In this document: positions 1-8,699 of the stretch, piece after piece | How positions within the stretch are numbered: the first letter of the stretch is position 1 | How the letters are laid out: every line of letters begins with the position of its first letter | NCBI GenBank assembly: GCA_023228295.1 | Contig: JALOBP010000025.1 | Coordinates: 1-34,179 of the forward strand | Length of the DNA: 34,179 nucleotides | Direction of reading: 5' to 3' | Source of the DNA: Methanoregula sp. | GTDB taxonomy: Archaea > Halobacteriota > Methanomicrobia > Methanomicrobiales > Methanospirillaceae | Position numbers and translations under genes: made by a program | Notes under the pieces: model-generated | What the model saw: only the letters and a program-made list of their open reading frames with translations | The model's database searches: none | Told to the model about the DNA's origin: nothing

Positions 1-757
1 AATAGCACTGGGCTGAAATGATCGGTACCCCGGAACCTTCCTGGATGAACGCAACATACCAGCCATCGGGAGCTTTTTCCGTGTCAATGGATTTTGTGGG
101 GAACTGATCTGACTGGTATGCCATGAGCTCAGGATAGGTATTCTGGACAATCCTGATTGCATTTTGCTCATCGGGAAGATCCAGTTTTCCGTACGAATTC
201 CACCACTCACTCACCTCGGCCCTTTCCGGCCTGAAATAATTCAGGGAACAGAGACCCGGGGGATAATTTCCGGTCCGGTACCCCTCAATAAGGAAGAGTG
301 CCTCGTTTCCCACGGTCGAGGTCTGGTTGAACGGCCAGTACGAGCTCAGCGGCGATACCACCGGGGCAGCAGGTTCTTTGGAATCTATCTCATTCATCAG
401 CAGTTCAGCATCATGGAGTGTTATCCAGTCCTCCGGCACATTAAGGACCAGAACCTGCGAGTCAGGATGCATGCGCAGATCATTAAGATATTCCATGGGA
501 GAATGGGTCCTGAAGTAGCAGGAATCTCCCGCCAGCAGGTGAACTTCACGATTCCCGGTCAGCTGATCAAATGTGCAGTCACCAGGGGTCTGATTCGTTG
601 CAGTACCCGGTGAAATCGTAGTCCCCGGTATGGTATTCTGCAACCCAAAAAACGTACCGGTACATCCGGCACTCAGCAGCACAACAAAGAGTATCCCCAT
701 GCAAGGGAGAATTCCGGATAGTAAACAGGATTGTGATTGTCTTTTATCAGACATCAT
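1..757 (-). CDS. Secreted lipoprotein, C-terminus cut by window edge
   Basis: An open frame runs from ATG at 757 (a second ATG at 754) to the left edge with no stop, giving about 252 residues. The N-terminus is a lipoprotein signal: a short basic segment, a hydrophobic stretch, then a lipobox LLSAGC with Cys at about residue 32, followed by a Thr/Pro/Gly-rich linker. The mature part has several Cys, Trp and Tyr residues and reads like a folded extracellular domain, but I do not recognise its family. GAGG lies 3 bases before the first ATG and 6 before the second, which slightly favours 754. It lies downstream of the membrane-anchored regulator on the same strand. The protein is probably tethered outside the membrane; function unknown. 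Confidence 0.8.
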   Translation of the reverse strand, partial: MMSDKRQSQSCLLSGILPCMGILFVVLLSAGCTGTFFGLQNTIPGTTISPGTATNQTPGDCTFDQLTGNREVHLLAGDSCYFRTHSPMEYLNDLRMHPDSQVLVLNVPEDWITLHDAELLMNEIDSKEPAAPVVSPLSSYWPFNQTSTVGNEALFLIEGYRTGNYPPGLCSLNYFRPERAEVSEWWNSYGKLDLPDEQNAIRIVQNTYPELMAYQSDQFPTKSIDTEKAPDGWYVAFIQEGSGVPIISAQCY

Positions 758-829
758 ATGCCTCGGAACCATCATGGGATGTTCAATGAAAAAGCAATTC
801 TCGCACAACTCTTAACTGGTTCTGATATT

Positions 830-843
830 CCGGCAATTGCCGG
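830..843. repeat. Perfect intergenic palindrome CCGGCAATTGCCGG
   Basis: A 14-base perfect palindrome in the 157-base gap between the lipoprotein and the regulator gene. Its 10-base core GGCAATTGCC recurs in two other intergenic places in this window (2382 and 30337). Confidence 0.6.
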
Positions 844-914
844 TGGCGGTCCATTCGCCATGCTTTTTTTACACATCATAAAGACAGGTTCTGAAATGGC
901 AGTATGTCGTACGA

Positions 915-1643
915 TTAGGTCGAAAGATAATCATTCAGGCAGCAGTTGACATTATCAGGAATAACGTACCGGACAATCCTTCCGCTCCGTTGTATAGTAA
1001 TAATCCTGTCCACCTCGAGCAGCTTCATATGCCACGTGATGGTGGCACCGGTAAACCCGAGCAATCCGGCAATCTCATCCCGGCCGGCAGACGGTTGTTT
1101 TACAAGAACGCCCAGGATCTGTTTCCGTGTCGCATTCCGCAGGTGTTTGAGAACCATTTGCTGGGTTTCAGTATACGTTCCGCTGTTCTCGTAGAACCGC
1201 AGGCTCGCTGCATCCTGGCATACGGTGATTTTTCCCGTGAGGGTGAGCATATTCAGGTGATGCCGCAGTGTGCCGAGATGGATCCTGGTTTCACGGGCAA
1301 GACCCTGCAGGTGAATTCCGGGATTTTTCTGAATCGCGGAGAACACAGAGGATCGCACTACCTGTGCCAGGACATTGGATCGTGTCACCCGGCGGTATCC
1401 CAGTGCCGCCCATATCTTGATGGAGACGAGGAGTTCAGCTGTACACCCTGTGACGAGTATGAAGAGGATACCAAGGGGCAGTTCCCACACAGGAATTTCT
1501 TCAGGGATCGAAGGAATGGACGAAAGCGGTTGGGGCGGGCTGGCATACGCGGACCGGACGTGATATTCCTGTGCCGCTGTGCCAGGAGTGATAAGTGCCA
1601 GAACCAGGATGAGGAACAGTATCCTTACATGCCACAGGGTCAT
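915..1643 (-). CDS. Membrane-anchored transcriptional regulator with two winged-helix domains
   Basis: 242 residues. Residues 1-24 look like a signal peptide or first membrane helix, residues 25-50 are a short external segment, and about 52-82 form a second hydrophobic helix. The rest is cytoplasmic: a winged helix at about 90-150 (HLQGLARETRIHLGTLRHHL) and a second at about 158-235 (RDEIAGLLGFTGATITWHMK). Paired MarR/ArsR-like winged helices behind a membrane anchor are common in Methanomicrobiales and Methanosarcinales; no ligand is generally known. The start overlaps the stop of the upstream secreted-protein gene by four bases, so the two are probably translationally coupled, and the external partner could pass a signal to it. 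That role is inference; the domain reading is fairly secure. Confidence 0.8.
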   Translation of the reverse strand: MTLWHVRILFLILVLALITPGTAAQEYHVRSAYASPPQPLSSIPSIPEEIPVWELPLGILFILVTGCTAELLVSIKIWAALGYRRVTRSNVLAQVVRSSVFSAIQKNPGIHLQGLARETRIHLGTLRHHLNMLTLTGKITVCQDAASLRFYENSGTYTETQQMVLKHLRNATRKQILGVLVKQPSAGRDEIAGLLGFTGATITWHMKLLEVDRIITIQRSGRIVRYVIPDNVNCCLNDYLST

Positions 1644-2125
1644 GCTTCAATGGCTCCGCTGTTCCGGTAGATCCGGAACGTATCGTTCCCGCAGGGGGAT
1701 ATCCTGTCGGAACGGATCTGGTAATACCATGTGCCGGGGGTCAGGTCGCTGTCAGAAGAGATCTCAAGAAAGATCCGTCCGTCCAAAACCCCGTCATCAG
1801 TATTCTGATACGGACCGAGTGTCGTATCCGGTGTATAGATAACAACCGTGTGCGGATTGTTCAGGTTGTTCCATGACAGGTCAACCCATTGACGGTCAAC
1901 GCCGCCGTGGAGGGTTTCACGGTAAAACCGGGGGATGGGCGGGAGATTCCCCACGAGGCCTTGGGAGCTAAAGAAGTTGGTTTCACCCGAAAAAGCAGTG
2001 CAGTCACTATTTGAGAGTCCGGCCGGAGATGGCGCAGGTGTTGTTCTCCCAATTCCAGACGTTCCTGAGAGAATACACAATGCGAGAGCCAGAATGCACA
2101 GGATCCATACCCCCCGGTATTGCAT
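1640..2125 (-). CDS. Small secreted protein coupled to the membrane regulator
   Basis: 161 residues with an N-terminal signal peptide (basic start, hydrophobic residues 6-21, then a Thr/Pro/Ala-rich linker). The mature part has the look of a single beta-sandwich: VDLSWNN near the middle and a TPGTWYYQIRSD segment near the end, with two Cys that could form a disulfide. The pattern resembles bacterial pre-peptidase or carbohydrate-binding beta domains, but I cannot assign a family. The gene ends inside the start of the winged-helix regulator (ATGA overlap). A TATA-like box at 2150-2159 lies about 29 bases from the ATG, supporting this start and a nearly leaderless transcript. A sensor partner for the regulator is plausible but unproven. 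Confidence 0.7.
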   Translation of the reverse strand: MQYRGVWILCILALALCILSGTSGIGRTTPAPSPAGLSNSDCTAFSGETNFFSSQGLVGNLPPIPRFYRETLHGGVDRQWVDLSWNNLNNPHTVVIYTPDTTLGPYQNTDDGVLDGRIFLEISSDSDLTPGTWYYQIRSDRISPCGNDTFRIYRNSGAIEA

Positions 2126-2149
2126 AAAGACATATTTTTTTGAGATCTA

Positions 2150-2159
2150 CATATAATCA
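2150..2159 (-). promoter_or_regulatory. TATA-like box for the secreted protein/regulator operon
   Basis: On the minus strand the bases read TGATTATATG. It is centred about 29 bases upstream of the ATG at 2125, the usual archaeal spacing for a leaderless or very short leader transcript. Confidence 0.5.
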
Positions 2160-2649
2160 CTGGCACGACTCTCTACGGGTTCCCTGTATGGCTCCTCCGG
2201 TACCATATCGCCATCGAAGAACACTCTATGTTCTTCTCAAGATCTTACAGCCTTCTGGTAGTAATCGCCCGGCCATCAGCCCCAATCCTTGTATGTTTCC
2301 TGAGTAGCCCAGCCCTTTCCGGTACCGCTCCCTCTCCCAAAATCTCCGGTACCCGCAAGTCCCGGGCCCGTTCCTGTTCCGGGCAATTGCCAAACGGCTA
2401 GCGCTCACCGGCACAAGGCTGGAATCGTTACGCGGAGACCCGGCCAGCCCCCGGGTTTCAGCAGGGACGGGGGGGACCGGGCCTTCCGGTTCCGGAGTCT
2501 GGCGTATTGCGGGTTGTAGTTTCTTCCTCCTCTCAAGAGATAGCCTGTGCCCTTGCTCCCCACCCCCTCTCCCGTCCGGGGCTGCCCCGGCTTCCGCATT
2601 TACTCAACGCGGGACAGACACTGGCCGGCGTGCGCCACCGGGCAGATTA
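2160..2649. other. Intergenic stretch without a supported gene
   Basis: About 490 bases between the divergent minus-strand operon and the amidotransferase gene. It is GC-rich with runs of C and G, several short frames with poor codon use, an inverted repeat GGCTGG/CCAGCC around 2420-2455, and the palindrome core at 2382-2391. I see no tRNA, no recognisable protein and no clear structured RNA. Confidence 0.5.
2382..2391. repeat. Second copy of the palindrome GGCAATTGCC
   Basis: Ten-base perfect palindrome in the intergenic stretch, flanked by C on the left (CCGGGCAATTGCCAAAC). It shares the core seen at 832 and 30337. Confidence 0.55.
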
Positions 2650-2660
2650 CAATATTTATG
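2650..2660 (+). promoter_or_regulatory. TATA-like box for the amidotransferase gene
   Basis: The bases read CAATATTTATG, centred about 29 bases before the ATG at 2684. This supports that ATG as the true start over in-frame starts further upstream. Confidence 0.45.
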
Positions 2661-2683
2661 ATCGAACAGGTCAACATACTGGT

Positions 2684-3346
2684 ATGGTGCCCCGCATCGT
2701 TGCATTCCGCCATGAGCCAAACGAACCCCTCGGATATTTTGAAACAATCTTAAACGAACAAAAAATACCATTCGAATACATCGATCTCTATGACAGCAAT
2801 GAAATTCCCCGGCTGACACACGCCACCCACCTCATTTTTCTCGGGGGGAACATGAGCGTCAATGATGAGGAGGAATTCCCCTGGCTTATCCAGGAGAAAG
2901 ATCTCATCCGCCGCTCGCAAAAAACCGGCCAGAAAGTTCTTGGGATCTGTCTTGGGGCCCAGCTCATCTCGTCTGCCTATGGTGCAAAAGTATTCCGGTA
3001 CGTAAATGAGACCGGATGGCACAACATTCACCGTAAAGACGATGCAACGGGAATTTTTGCGCAGTTTCCCGACCAGTTCCCGGTCTTCCAGATCCACAAC
3101 GATAGCTTTGAGATCCCGTATGGCGGCCGGTTGCTTGCATACGGGGCTAAAGTCAAAAACCAGGCATTCTCCTGCAGGAATGCACTCGGGCTGCAGTTCC
3201 ACCTGGAAATGACCGGTGAAATTATCCGGGACTGGTCCAAATCTCTCCACGCATTCCCGCAATTGAAGATAGCCCGCGAAACCCCCCGGTTCATTGATGA
3301 GAGCAACCGGCTCTGCCGGCTGGTTGCCGAAGATTTCATCCGATAA
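2684..3346 (+). CDS. Class I glutamine amidotransferase (GMP synthase-like GATase domain)
   Basis: 220 residues from the ATG at 2684. The family hydrolyses glutamine to supply ammonia or cleaves gamma-glutamyl bonds. The nucleophile elbow GICLGAQ places Cys at residue 89, and QFHLE near the end supplies His 173 and Glu 175, completing the Cys-His-Glu triad. An oxyanion-type motif FLGGNMSVND is at about 52-61. It is a free-standing GATase of the GuaA/YfeJ-like group with no synthetase domain, and no purine gene lies next to it, so the acceptor is unknown. The longer frame from 2507 is rejected because its first 59 codons are GC-rich and poorly coding, and a TATA-like box lies inside them. A T-run at 3353 follows the stop. 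Confidence 0.85.
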   Translation: MVPRIVAFRHEPNEPLGYFETILNEQKIPFEYIDLYDSNEIPRLTHATHLIFLGGNMSVNDEEEFPWLIQEKDLIRRSQKTGQKVLGICLGAQLISSAYGAKVFRYVNETGWHNIHRKDDATGIFAQFPDQFPVFQIHNDSFEIPYGGRLLAYGAKVKNQAFSCRNALGLQFHLEMTGEIIRDWSKSLHAFPQLKIARETPRFIDESNRLCRLVAEDFIR

Positions 3347-3352
3347 CCTGAC

Positions 3353-3358
3353 TTTTTT
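3353..3358 (+). terminator. T-tract after the amidotransferase gene
   Basis: Six T just after the stop codon, the usual form of an archaeal intrinsic terminator; no strong hairpin precedes it. Confidence 0.35.
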
Positions 3359-3534
3359 CCTGTACTGAAACGTTCAGGATGGTTCAGACCGGGCGTGGGC
3401 CCCCGTTCGGGATTATGCCAGGGCCCGGGCCGCCCCCGGCACCCGGAGCTATAAATCCATGACAAACTCGCTCTCCTGCCGACTGCATACCAATTCTCAC
3501 CCGGAACCGGGGCCTTCTTCTCCCAAAATGATGG

Positions 3535-5178
3535 TCACACGTCAACCCGGCACATCTCGCAGCCCCGCGAGAGCACCTGATCTTTCCTGCTGTTATACCG
3601 GTAAACGGTGACCCCCTTGCAACCAAGGGTACGGGCGAGCATGAAGATCCGGCAGATCTCATCCACACCCGCATCCTCGTGGAGGTTCACAGTCTTGGAT
3701 ACGGCGTTGTCGACATGCTTCTGCACGGCAGCCTGCATACAGACATGGTGATCCGAGGAGATCTCGGTGGCAGTCTTATAGAGTTCTTTTATCGTCTCCG
3801 GCACCGGCGCGGAGGCGAGCGTGCCGGTCCGTTTGACGACAGCGAGGATATCCCTGCCGGAATGGTGGGTATCGAGATACTTTTTTAAGAGCGGGTGAAT
3901 GATCGTAACCTGCCGGGAGCCGATCCGCCGGGTGCCGGCAAGAGAGAAGAGCGGCTCGATCCCGCTGCTCGTGCCGGCAATGATGTGGAGCGACCCCGTG
4001 GGAGCAATGGTGGTCACGGTGGCGTTTCGCATTGCGCCGGAATAGATACTCTGTTCAATCGCGGGAAACGATCCCTTTTCTTCGCCCAGCTCCCGGGATG
4101 CTGCCTTTGCCTGGCGGGAGATACGTGCCATCGTGCGGTCAGCGAAACGGAGTGCCTCGTCAGATTCGTACGGGATCTCCATGAGGATGAGGGCATCGGC
4201 AAGCCCCATGATGCCAAGCCCGATCTTCCGGGTCAGCAGGGTCTTTTCCTTAATCTCCGGAAGCGGGAAGCGGTTGGCATCGATGACCGCGTCAAGGAAC
4301 TGCACCCCCCGCCGGGTGATGGTCTGCAGAAGTTCTTCATCGAGTTCTCCTTTCCGGACGCATCGGGAGAGGTTGATGCTCCCGAGATTGCAGCTCTCGT
4401 ACGGCAGGAGCGGCTGCTCGCCGCAGGGATTTGTGGCCTCGATCTCCCCGAGGCCCGGCACGGTGTTCTTCTCGTTAACGGTGTCGAGGAAGAGTGCGCC
4501 GGGATCGCCGCACTGCCATGCAGCCGAACCGAGTGCATGCCAGAGTTCCCTGGCCTCGATGGTTTCCGTAACCGATCCATCGCGGGGATTGACCAGTTCA
4601 TACGGCCTGTCATGGTCAAGGCAACGGAAGAACCCTGCATCGAACCCTGCCGAGAGGTTGAAATTGGAAAGCCCGCCTCCCGTTTTTGCATGAATGAAGT
4701 CCATAATATCGGGATGGGAGCAGGCAAGCACCGCCATGTTGGCCCCCCGCCGTTTTCCTCCCTGTTTTACTGCGGTGGTGGCCTCGTCAAAGACGCGGAT
4801 GAACGGGAGCGGGCCGCTTGCCGTGCCGCTTACCGACGAGACGGGATCTCCTGACGGGCGGAGGCGGGAAAAAGAGAAACCGGTGCCTCCGCCGCTCTGG
4901 TGGATTAGCGCCATGGCCGAAAGACTCGCAAAGATCTCCTGAAGGGAATCTTCCACCGGTAACACAAAACAGGCGGAGAGCTGGCCGGTGGAAGTTGCGG
5001 CATTCATCAGGGTCGGCGAGTTGGGGATGAAGTATAGTTCCTTCATGAGCGTGAGGAACTCTTTCGACCGCGGGGTATCGACTGCACCGGCTACTCTCTT
5101 AAAGAGCCCGGACGGGGTTTCCTGCGGGAGGAGGTACCGTTCCGCAAGCAGGGCCTCTGCTGCCGGTGTCAGGTCCAT
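3535..5178 (-). CDS. nrdJ: Adenosylcobalamin-dependent (class II) ribonucleotide reductase
   Basis: 547 residues. It reduces ribonucleotides to deoxyribonucleotides using a cobalamin-generated thiyl radical, in the cytosol. All expected elements are visible: the first redox Cys at residue 70 (GQLSAC), the active-site loop NPCGEQ with Asn 250, thiyl Cys 252 and Glu 254, the second redox Cys at 263 (ESCNLGSIN), the phosphate-binding stretch TTIAPTGSLHIIAGTSSGIEP, and a C-terminal Cys pair CEMC at 540-543 for reactivation by thioredoxin-like proteins. There is no N-terminal ATP cone, so allosteric activity control of that kind is absent; this matches the shorter archaeal forms. It stands alone on the minus strand. 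dCTP deaminase, another dNTP-pool gene, lies about 2.8 kb away on the other strand. Confidence 0.95.
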   Translation of the reverse strand: MDLTPAAEALLAERYLLPQETPSGLFKRVAGAVDTPRSKEFLTLMKELYFIPNSPTLMNAATSTGQLSACFVLPVEDSLQEIFASLSAMALIHQSGGGTGFSFSRLRPSGDPVSSVSGTASGPLPFIRVFDEATTAVKQGGKRRGANMAVLACSHPDIMDFIHAKTGGGLSNFNLSAGFDAGFFRCLDHDRPYELVNPRDGSVTETIEARELWHALGSAAWQCGDPGALFLDTVNEKNTVPGLGEIEATNPCGEQPLLPYESCNLGSINLSRCVRKGELDEELLQTITRRGVQFLDAVIDANRFPLPEIKEKTLLTRKIGLGIMGLADALILMEIPYESDEALRFADRTMARISRQAKAASRELGEEKGSFPAIEQSIYSGAMRNATVTTIAPTGSLHIIAGTSSGIEPLFSLAGTRRIGSRQVTIIHPLLKKYLDTHHSGRDILAVVKRTGTLASAPVPETIKELYKTATEISSDHHVCMQAAVQKHVDNAVSKTVNLHEDAGVDEICRIFMLARTLGCKGVTVYRYNSRKDQVLSRGCEMCRVDV

Positions 5179-5283
5179 GATGTTTCCAATGGACTGTGTC
5201 TTTGCCTGAACGGGATAAATCTATTGCCGGCAGTAGTTTTCTGCTCCGTGTTCTCTTGTTCTGCAAAACCGATAACCAGTAGA

Positions 5284-5293
5284 CTTATATTTT
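5284..5293 (+). promoter_or_regulatory. TATA-like box upstream of the Cache lipoprotein
   Basis: CTTATATTTT, followed a few bases later by the inverted repeat CCGGTTGACCGG (5299-5310), which falls near the expected transcription start and could be an operator. The leader to the ATG at 5398 would be about 85 bases. Confidence 0.4.
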
Positions 5294-5397
5294 AACCTCC
5301 GGTTGACCGGAAACAGCCGGATCCCATCCCGTAGCGGGTGTGACCTTACGGTCGGCATCCCAATCCTTTCTGTTTAAATGCAATCCTGTCCCACCTC

Positions 5398-6349
5398 ATG
5401 ACTATGAAACCCGGCTCCTTCCTCCTCTCTCTTTCTTCTCTTCGCCCTGCTGCTCGCATCCGGCTGCACGCAGTCGGCCCCCGTATCCGCCCCGGTTGCC
5501 ACGACCGTACCGGTGACAACGCCACCCCCAACGGCGGTACAGCCCCCTGAAACATCCCTTGCCCTCAAAGAATATGTGGACAACGCTGCTCTCTTTGCAG
5601 AACAGCAGGGAAAGAAGGCTGCTCTTGCAGCATTCAATAACCGCACCGGCCCGTTTGTAAACGGCGATGTGTACATCTATGCGCTCGATTATACCGGCAA
5701 CGCCCTCGCACTCCCGTTCCAGCCCGAACAGGTGGGCACGGGCTTCCTGGGCCGTGTCGATGCAACCGGAAAACCCTACACTGATATCGAGATCCAGCTC
5801 GTGAATGGCGGGGGTGGCTACCTCCTGTACCGGTACCCCCGGCCCGTGGACAATACCCCTGCAAAACTCAAGATCAGTTACGTGCGCCCGGTTGATGACA
5901 CGTATTGGATTGGAGCCGGTATCTACACAAGCGAGGAGCGGCTGGTCGATCCTGCCCTCCGTGATTTTGTCGAGGAAGCAAAATCCTATGCTGCTGAAAA
6001 CGGGCAGGAGAAAGCCGTTGCTGAGTTCAACGATATCAATGGTTCGTTTATCCGGGACGATCTCTATGTCTTTGCCTCCGATTACAATGGCACTGTCCTT
6101 GCATGGCCCTACCGTCCAGACCAGATCGGGGTGAACCGCCGCGATGCAACCGATACCACTGGCACGCATCATATCGAAGCCATGATCGGGGCGGCGAAAA
6201 ACGGAAGCGGGATGGTTGATTATTACTCGGTCAACCCGAAGAATAACAAAACAGATCTCAAGATCAGTTACCTGACCGATGTGGACGGGACATGGTTCCT
6301 CGGTGCGGGCAGGTACCTGGAGCCAGGCCCCGTCATCATCAGTGCCTGA
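5398..6349 (+). CDS. Double-Cache-domain lipoprotein, frame broken in the signal peptide
   Basis: Two tandem copies of a Cache-like (single-Cache type 2) ligand-binding domain are clear. The first repeat begins ALKEYVDNAALFAEQQGK and ends near KISYVRPVDDTYWIGAGIYT; the second begins LRDFVEEAKSYAAENGQEK and ends KISYLTDVDGTWFLGAGRY. Such domains sense small molecules outside the membrane. Upstream, a lipobox LLLASGC lies in the same frame, but that frame meets a TGA at 5405 and has no start before a GTG at 5513. The ATGs at 5398 and 5404 open a plausible signal peptide (MTMKPGSFLLSL) one base out of frame. The frames join if one base is skipped within the CT-rich tract around 5420-5440. So this is a sequencing slip, a phase-variable gene or a recent mutation. 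No signalling domain is attached, so it would act as a binding protein. Confidence 0.75.
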
Positions 6350-6401
6350 TCGTTTTCCCTGGCCGGATGCCGGAGAGTGCCGGGGGAGCAGGAAAAGAAA
6401 C

Positions 6402-6424
6402 AATCTTCTTTCCCCATTTTTTAC
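6402..6424 (+). terminator. Pyrimidine/T-rich tract after the Cache lipoprotein
   Basis: A run ending in TTTTTT about 60 bases past the stop, in the 173-base gap between convergent genes; a likely archaeal termination zone. Confidence 0.3.
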
Positions 6425-6522
6425 CCGGTATTACGGAGGGCCCCCCTGCCACATCCTCGACTGATGTCCCCGCCACTCACCCCCCGCTTTACCCTGTATT
6501 CCCTGCGGTAAACCGGATTAAT

Positions 6523-7830
6523 TCATGAAGACCCGTGACCCGGACGGGAAACCAGCACCTTGTCGATCCGGTTGCCGTCCATATCGACCACCTCATAGCG
6601 CAGTCCGCCATATTCGAAATGGTCGCCGGTCTTTGGTATCCGTTCAAGGAGATAGAGGACAAGACCGGCAATGGTCCGGTAATGACCCTCCTCTTCCAGG
6701 GGAAAGAACCGCACGGATAAAATATCCCTGAGATCTTCAATGGGGGTATCCCCGTTGATCAACCATGAGCCGTCCTCCCTGACGATAACCGGTATATCCT
6801 CCGGCTCACCGAGGGTCCGGACATCGCCTACGATCTCTTCAAGGATGTCATGGAGGGAGATAAGTCCCCGTATGCTACCGTATTCATCCGTGACGAGGGC
6901 GATATGCACGCCGGTCTCCTTGTACAATTCGAGGAGCCTGAGGATCGATAGCCCACCGGGAATAAAGAGGGGTTTTGTGACAGATGCCCTGATATCGGGA
7001 GTGCCACCCTCAACCACTCCCGCCAGCACGTCCCGGACGGATACCATGCCGATAATCTTGTCAAGGTCTCCTTCATATACCGGAAATTGTGACCGGCCGC
7101 TCCGGGTAATTTTTCGCAGGTTTTCTTCCGTGGGATCGTTTAAGTCAAGCGCGATGATATCGGACCGGTGTATCATGACCAGCTCAACCCGGCGGTCATC
7201 GAGGCCGAACACACCTTCAACCATACTCTGTTCGGCCTTTTCAAATACCCCGGCTTCGGTCCCCTGGGCAAGCATAATTTTTATCTCCTCTTCGGTTACC
7301 GGGGGTTCGGCAGCATCGTGGATCCGCAGGATCCGCAGAATGGCGTAGGTAGAATAACTGAGAATGAACACCAGCGGTGCTGCGATGACTGAGAGGAGCC
7401 GCATCGGTTTTGCAACGGCAACGGCTATGGCCTCGGCATTTGTCAGCGCAATACGTTTTGGAACAAGCTCGCCGAAGATCAGGGTCAGGTAGGTGATTAC
7501 GAGCACCACCAGCGTGATCCCAAGGATATCTGCGTAGGGCGCAAGGACCGGGAATTCTTTGAGATAGGCGCCGAGACCTGCTGCAACGGTAGCTCCCCCG
7601 AAAGCGCCGGCAAAGATACCCACAAGGGTGATCCCGATCTGTACGGTTGAGAGGAATGGCGTGGGTTCATCCATGAGTGCAACCGCAGCCGATGCGCCCG
7701 TATTTCCCTCATCTGCGCGTTGCCGGAGCCGGGATTTTTTGGCAGACACCAGGGCAAATTCTGCCATGGCAAAGATGCCGTTGAGTACGATGAGAACAAG
7801 AATGATGACAATCTCAAAGAGATACGACAT
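6523..7830 (-). CDS. CNNM/CorC family membrane protein (DUF21, CBS pair, CorC_HlyC)
   Basis: 435 residues. Residues 1-190 are the DUF21/CNNM membrane domain with about four hydrophobic segments (for example FEIVIILVLIVLNGIFAMAE at the start). Residues about 205-330 are a CBS pair that in relatives binds adenine nucleotides. Residues about 345-430 are the small CorC_HlyC C-terminal domain. Family members are linked to magnesium or cobalt efflux; the bacterial name haemolysin C is historical. The length is normal. The start follows a minus-strand TATA-like stretch near 7873-7885 (TTTTTAAATCC). It is convergent with the Cache gene and divergent from dCTP deaminase. Confidence 0.9.
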   Translation of the reverse strand: MSYLFEIVIILVLIVLNGIFAMAEFALVSAKKSRLRQRADEGNTGASAAVALMDEPTPFLSTVQIGITLVGIFAGAFGGATVAAGLGAYLKEFPVLAPYADILGITLVVLVITYLTLIFGELVPKRIALTNAEAIAVAVAKPMRLLSVIAAPLVFILSYSTYAILRILRIHDAAEPPVTEEEIKIMLAQGTEAGVFEKAEQSMVEGVFGLDDRRVELVMIHRSDIIALDLNDPTEENLRKITRSGRSQFPVYEGDLDKIIGMVSVRDVLAGVVEGGTPDIRASVTKPLFIPGGLSILRLLELYKETGVHIALVTDEYGSIRGLISLHDILEEIVGDVRTLGEPEDIPVIVREDGSWLINGDTPIEDLRDILSVRFFPLEEEGHYRTIAGLVLYLLERIPKTGDHFEYGGLRYEVVDMDGNRIDKVLVSRPGHGSS

Positions 7831-7872
7831 TGGCTGGGATCATCTCACGTATAGCGTTTACACTATTATTAC

Positions 7873-7885
7873 GGATTTAAAAAGA
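7873..7885 (-). promoter_or_regulatory. TATA-like element between the CNNM/CorC gene and dcd
   Basis: GGATTTAAAAAG on the plus strand, TTTTTAAATCC on the minus strand; it is nearly symmetric and could serve either divergent gene. It lies about 45 bases from the start at 7830 and about 130 bases from the dcd start. Confidence 0.35.
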
Positions 7886-8009
7886 TTGCTGCTGGCGCTC
7901 CTCGCGTTTTTTACCGGCAAAGCCCCATTACTCCGGGTTCCCCCGGCTGTAAACCGCCTCCTGCACCTTGTGATCTCCTTATGACCGATCAGCGCCAACC
8001 TACCTCTCA

Positions 8010-8561
8010 ATGATTCTCGTTGACTGGCAGCTCCTCGACCGGATTTCGAGAGGCCATATCAAAATCGATCCCTACGACCCGAAACTCGTGCAGCCGAACT
8101 CGGTGGACATCCGGCTCGGCAGCCATTTCGTCTGGTACAAACCCGGCACCAGTGTCATCGATCCGTACAACCAGCAGAGCGTGACTGCGGATGTTGAGGA
8201 GATACATGCCGACGCCTTCACGTTAAACCCCGGTCAGTTTATCCTTGCCGAGACGCTTGAGCGTATCGAACTCCCGGACAATATCGTTGCAACCATCGAG
8301 GGCAAGTCGAGCATTGCCCGGCTTGGCGTCACCCTCCACCAGACCGGCGGCTGGATCGATGCCGGGTTCCGGGGCACCATCACCCTTGAGATGGCCAACG
8401 TCAACTCGCGGCCGGTTAAGGTCTATGCGGGGATGCCGATTGGCCAGCTCGTCTTCTATACCACCGAGCGTGCAGAGCGGCCGTACGGCGCAAAGGGCGA
8501 TGCAAAATATCTTGACCAGCGACAGGCAACCCTCTCGCGGTACCCTGCGAACCGGCCGTGA
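8010..8561 (+). CDS. dcd: dCTP deaminase
   Basis: 183 residues, the usual length. The enzyme deaminates dCTP to dUTP; some archaeal members also hydrolyse dUTP to dUMP. Visible motifs: PNSVDIRLGS at 29-38, the nucleotide-binding loop GKSSIARLGV at 98-107, and GWIDAGFRGTITLEM ending near the catalytic Glu 127. The C-terminus (YGAKGDAKYLDQRQAT) is the flexible substrate-closing tail. From sequence alone I cannot say whether it is mono- or bifunctional. The ATG overlaps the TGA of a ten-codon frame starting at 7981, and no clear Shine-Dalgarno lies in front of it. It belongs with nrdJ in dNTP supply. Confidence 0.93.
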   Translation: MILVDWQLLDRISRGHIKIDPYDPKLVQPNSVDIRLGSHFVWYKPGTSVIDPYNQQSVTADVEEIHADAFTLNPGQFILAETLERIELPDNIVATIEGKSSIARLGVTLHQTGGWIDAGFRGTITLEMANVNSRPVKVYAGMPIGQLVFYTTERAERPYGAKGDAKYLDQRQATLSRYPANRP

Positions 8562-8699
8562 GCGCTGACAACATTCCCCCGGCCCGGAATTCTCCTTAAA
8601 AACTAGGATCATTTCTTGTTTTTTCCCCTGTAAGAATCTACAGCGGCAGCGATCCAACCGGCTGGTTACCGGGCTACAAACGCCCGATCCCCCGCAACC

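Noticed and set aside
2507..2683. N-terminal extension of the amidotransferase
   Set aside because: Codon use is unlike the rest of the gene, a TATA-like box lies inside it, and the conserved domain begins at the ATG at 2684.
3895..4854. Long plus-strand frame opposite nrdJ
   Set aside because: It is antisense to a complete, well-conserved gene and arises from strong codon bias.
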